Shown piece after piece: positions 61,368-64,000 of a stretch of 64,000 nucleotides of DNA. A program made the position numbers and the translations under genes. Numbering within the stretch: position 1 is the first letter of the stretch; every line of letters starts with the position of its first letter. Source of the stretch: Chitinophaga ginsengisoli (lineage in GTDB: Bacteria; Bacteroidota; Bacteroidia; Chitinophagales; Chitinophagaceae); assembly GCF_003014595.1 (NCBI RefSeq), contig NZ_PYGK01000002.1, positions 331,555 through 395,554 of the forward strand, given 5' to 3'. The notes beneath the pieces are model-generated. The model worked only from the letters and a program-made list of their open reading frames with translations, did no database searches and had not been told where the DNA came from.

Positions 61368-62207
61368 ATGAAAAATTATTCATACATCCTATTAGCGCTT
61401 ACCCTTGCAGGCTGCGTGGAAAACAAATCACAGGAACAACAGGCCGACAGCACGGTTCAGACAGTAGAGAAAAACAACGAACCGGCGGCGGAAGTATCGA
61501 AAGCGCCGGAAGCCACCTCAGAAAAGATCATCAGAGAAAGGGCGCAGGGCACCGTCACGCTCCTGGATTCTGCTAATGGCCGTCCTATTGTACAGGTAAA
61601 CGACAACGTACAACTGGAAGCAGGCATCCCAAGAAAAGGCTGGGCGTCGACATTGGTAACTACAGAACTCAATGATACGCAGACGGAAGGGCAGCTGTTG
61701 AAAAAGGGCTCTCCAATCATTGCAGATGGAAAAACAGTGGGGAAAGTATTGGAAGATGTGGTGATCGAGATGACATTCAAAAATGACAAAGGCGTGAATA
61801 CAGGCGTATTTCACGCTGCTGTACAGCAGAATAAAATAAAAACAGGTACTGTGATTGAAAATGTCCTTGCCAGATATTTGCAGGAGCATACCGGCAAAAC
61901 ATTGGCTGACATGCAGGCCTTCATCAAACAGTTCCAGCTGGAAGCACTTGATATCAATAAACCTTACATAGAATATTACAATTACGAAAGTGCAGCGGAT
62001 GATCCATCTCCCGGCTATCGTACAGTATTGGTATTCCACCAGGATAAACTGATCGGTGTAGTAGATTCCAGAACATTACAACTGGCCGACGCTAAACACT
62101 ATCAGCTTGACAGAGATTATCATGGTTATTTCTTTACAGATACGGACGAGAAACTCCGGAAAGAATACATCAAAAAGTTTAACCAGTTTGTGAATGCAGC
62201 AGACTAA
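61368..62207 (+). CDS. Lipoprotein of unknown function
   Basis: About 279 residues, started at the ATG at 61368, which gives a signal peptide with lipobox LTLAGC; a reading from 61290 adds 26 unlikely residues. A Glu/Ser/Thr-rich linker (to about 75) precedes a mixed alpha-beta part with WASTLVTTELNDTQ and a C-terminal half ending NQFVNAAD. A copper-locus role is possible by neighbourhood only. No family is recognised. It is divergent from the copper regulator gene. Confidence 0.7.
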   Translation: MKNYSYILLALTLAGCVENKSQEQQADSTVQTVEKNNEPAAEVSKAPEATSEKIIRERAQGTVTLLDSANGRPIVQVNDNVQLEAGIPRKGWASTLVTTELNDTQTEGQLLKKGSPIIADGKTVGKVLEDVVIEMTFKNDKGVNTGVFHAAVQQNKIKTGTVIENVLARYLQEHTGKTLADMQAFIKQFQLEALDINKPYIEYYNYESAADDPSPGYRTVLVFHQDKLIGVVDSRTLQLADAKHYQLDRDYHGYFFTDTDEKLRKEYIKKFNQFVNAAD

Positions 62208-62219
62208 GTTGAAAGTGAC

Positions 62220-62259
62220 CGGGAATCAGGAACGAAGGACAACACGTTCCTAATTCCCG
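62220..62259. terminator. Hairpin between convergent genes
   Basis: CGGGAATcAGGAACG and CGTTCCTaATTCCCG pair over 14 bases with one mismatch and a 10 nt loop. It overlaps the stop codon of the histidine kinase gene and could end transcripts from both sides. No T tract is present. Confidence 0.45.
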
Positions 62260-64000
62260 ATCTTCGCGATTTGTTCCTCCATTAATCGCATGACGAGCAG
62301 GGATTCTTCCTGCATAGATGCCATCAGGAAACCGAAATCCGGTTCACGTTTGACCGTCAGCGTATCCAGCTGTTCTGCTATCCGGGCCAGTTTGGCGAGG
62401 CCAATGATCTGTGAGGTGCCCCGTATCTTATGCCCGACACGGTTGATCTTACGGATGTCCACTGCTGCAGCTGCGGATTGCAGTTCTGTGACGGATGATC
62501 TCAATTCCTCTATAGTCAGCTTTAACAATTGTTTCAGTACTGATTTATCTTCTCCCACCAGGTAGGCTTCTAATGTTCCCATATCAAAATGCGTATCTTT
62601 TGCTTCCTGTTCGGTAATAAGGTTGGCGGGCCCCTCTTCTATCACGACTGTCAGCCATTTACGGAACAGTTGTAACAGCTTTTGCTGTACCAACGGTTTA
62701 CCAATAAAGTCGTTCATGCCAGCCTCTACGCACTTTTCCCTTTCACCTTTCAGATTACCGGCTGTCAATGCAATAATGGGTATACGCTGACCACCGGTCA
62801 TCTCGCGGATCTTTTTAGTGGCCTCATACCCGTTCATCACCGGCATCTGCACATCCATCAGTATCAGATCAGGCATCTTTCCGCGGCAGATCCGCAGGGC
62901 CTCTATACCATCCTGCGCCTCATAGATACGCGCATCATGTGCGATCCTTTTCACGATGGTGGTGGCTAGCAGCATGTTCACCGGATTATCCTCGACAATA
63001 AGAATATTCAGTTTTCCACCTATCCACTGCTCTTCTTTTTCCTGTTTATGACGCTTTGCTCTTTTTTCTTTCCTGATCAGCAAGGAAAGGCTGTTATACA
63101 GCTCATTGATCTTAATAGGCTTTACCATCCGCAGGCCGATATCCAGCTGATCACAGACCCGGATGATCCGTTCATCATCAGAAGAACTGTGCAGCAGGAT
63201 CACGCCCTGTTCTCCTGGTAGTCTGCCGAAATGATGCCTGATCTTTTTTACCGTTTCGAGTCCATCCATATAAGGCATATGGTAGTCCATGAGGATGACA
63301 TCATAGCGGTCGCCCCTCGCTAAAGTATCTAATGCTTCAAATCCGCTACGGGCTTCTGTACAGGAGATATCTTTGAGCGACAGCATTTCCTTGAGGATGG
63401 TGCGGTTGTTATCATTATCATCCACGATCAGTACCTGCCGGATCTTTTCCAGGCTTTCCCATCTGTCGGCGGGCGCTTCGGCGGTAGCCAGGTCTATATC
63501 AAAGAAGAAGGTACTGCCTTCATTCAGATTACTCTTTATTTGCAGGTGGCTGCCCATCAGGGCCAGTAGTTTATTGGAGATGGTAAGTCCCAGGCCTGTG
63601 CCACCATACTTTTTGGTAGTGGAAGCATCTTCCTGGCGGAAGGCTTCAAAGATCTTGTATTGTTTCTCCGGTTTAATACCGATACCAGTATCCCTGACTT
63701 CAAACCTGATCCTAGCCTTTCCGTCCTGTTGCATTTCAAGAGGGGTTACTTTTAACTCGATCTCTCCATTGCTGGTAAACTTTACGGCATTACCGAGGAG
63801 GTTGATCAGGATCTGCTTCAGGCGTACTTCATCAAACCAGGCAAAGCGGGGCAGGTTGGTAGCAACGTTCAGCAGCATTTCCAGTCCCTTGTGCTGCGCC
63901 TGATAACTCACGATGTCACTCACCTGGCTGCTGAACTCATAAAGGTCATATTTGTCGATATCGAGTTCCAGCTTGCCGGATTCTATCTTGGAAAAGTCCA
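62250..64000 (-). CDS. Hybrid histidine kinase, 5' end outside window
   Basis: The gene runs off the right edge: at the edge the frame is still open and reads DFSKIESGKLELDIDKYDL, the end of the dimerisation region, so the start, sensor part and phosphorylated His lie outside. Visible parts are a HATPase domain (ILINLLGNAVKFT, DTGIGIKPEKQ and GTGLGLTISNKL), a first receiver (LIVDDNDNNRTI, Asp in ILMDYHMPYMDG), a second receiver (IVEDNPVNM, LILMDVQMPVMNG), and a C-terminal Hpt-like domain with His in INRVGHKIRGTSQIIG. This matches BarA/ArcB-type multi-step phosphorelay. The GTG at 63923 is not the start. Confidence 0.9.
   Translation of the reverse strand, partial: DFSKIESGKLELDIDKYDLYEFSSQVSDIVSYQAQHKGLEMLLNVATNLPRFAWFDEVRLKQILINLLGNAVKFTSNGEIELKVTPLEMQQDGKARIRFEVRDTGIGIKPEKQYKIFEAFRQEDASTTKKYGGTGLGLTISNKLLALMGSHLQIKSNLNEGSTFFFDIDLATAEAPADRWESLEKIRQVLIVDDNDNNRTILKEMLSLKDISCTEARSGFEALDTLARGDRYDVILMDYHMPYMDGLETVKKIRHHFGRLPGEQGVILLHSSSDDERIIRVCDQLDIGLRMVKPIKINELYNSLSLLIRKEKRAKRHKQEKEEQWIGGKLNILIVEDNPVNMLLATTIVKRIAHDARIYEAQDGIEALRICRGKMPDLILMDVQMPVMNGYEATKKIREMTGGQRIPIIALTAGNLKGEREKCVEAGMNDFIGKPLVQQKLLQLFRKWLTVVIEEGPANLITEQEAKDTHFDMGTLEAYLVGEDKSVLKQLLKLTIEELRSSVTELQSAAAAVDIRKINRVGHKIRGTSQIIGLAKLARIAEQLDTLTVKREPDFGFLMASMQEESLLVMRLMEEQIAKIGN

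Noticed and set aside
62250..63923. Complete kinase-receiver protein starting at 63923
   Set aside because: The codon there is GTG and the frame stays open to the window edge with dimerisation-domain sequence, so the gene is cut off.

Overview
The window looks like the chromosome of a Bacteroidota member of the Chitinophaga type. Evidence: moderate GC with AT-rich gaps, Bacteroidota-type -7 boxes (TAnnTTTG) before several genes, a type IX secretion C-terminal sorting domain, DUF4402 proteins, short stand-alone receiver proteins, GH51, and a rhamnose pathway using the aldolase/dehydrogenase fusion with LutABC. No tRNA, rRNA, CRISPR, transposase or prophage was seen. The genus is an inference.

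Layout. 1-8.5 kb: receiver protein, NDH-2, unknown secreted proteins, a DinB-fold protein and two divergent proteins with lectin-like domains. 8.9-11.6 kb: three tail-collar (MdpB-like) proteins and a formyltransferase in one operon. 11.6-16.5 kb: a lasso peptide cluster with an unlabelled 43-residue precursor gene (11603-11734, minus), cyclase, B2 protease, HPr-kinase-like tailoring enzyme, RRE/PqqD protein and nucleotidyltransferase. 16.5-18.1 kb: hairpin repeats running into an unknown gene, then a dual-specificity phosphatase. 18.8-31.5 kb: a surface-structure operon with two DUF4402 subunits, a PapD-like chaperone, an adhesin of about 2650 residues with a type IX signal, and an usher-like outer-membrane protein.

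31.5-40.8 kb: a minus-strand operon rhaT, aldolase/dehydrogenase fusion, isomerase, kinase, lutABC, rhaM, which takes L-rhamnose through L-lactaldehyde and L-lactate to pyruvate. 41-46.7 kb: lipoprotein, luciferase-like monooxygenase, Pif1/RecD-like helicase, exported SAM hydrolase-like protein, Cys-rich copper-storage-like protein and a frameshifted HD-domain remnant. 46.8-51.4 kb: a MacAB-TolC-type efflux operon. 51.7-53.0 kb: a likely toxin-antitoxin-chaperone (TAC) module of HigB-like toxin, HigA-like antitoxin and SecB-like chaperone, with its own promoter and operator-like repeats. 53.4-58.0 kb: GH51 arabinofuranosidase, a DTAxF heptad-repeat protein, an imperfect inverted-repeat element, a beta-barrel protein and a lipoprotein. 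58.1-61.3 kb: copper export (chaperone, CopA ATPase, metal-binding AraC regulator). 61.4-64 kb: a lipoprotein and a hybrid histidine kinase cut by the window edge.

The strongest discovery candidates are the lasso precursor and its transporter-less cluster, the TAC module, and the chaperone-usher-like operon that also carries a giant type IX adhesin. All functions are read from sequence motifs and context; no database search was run.
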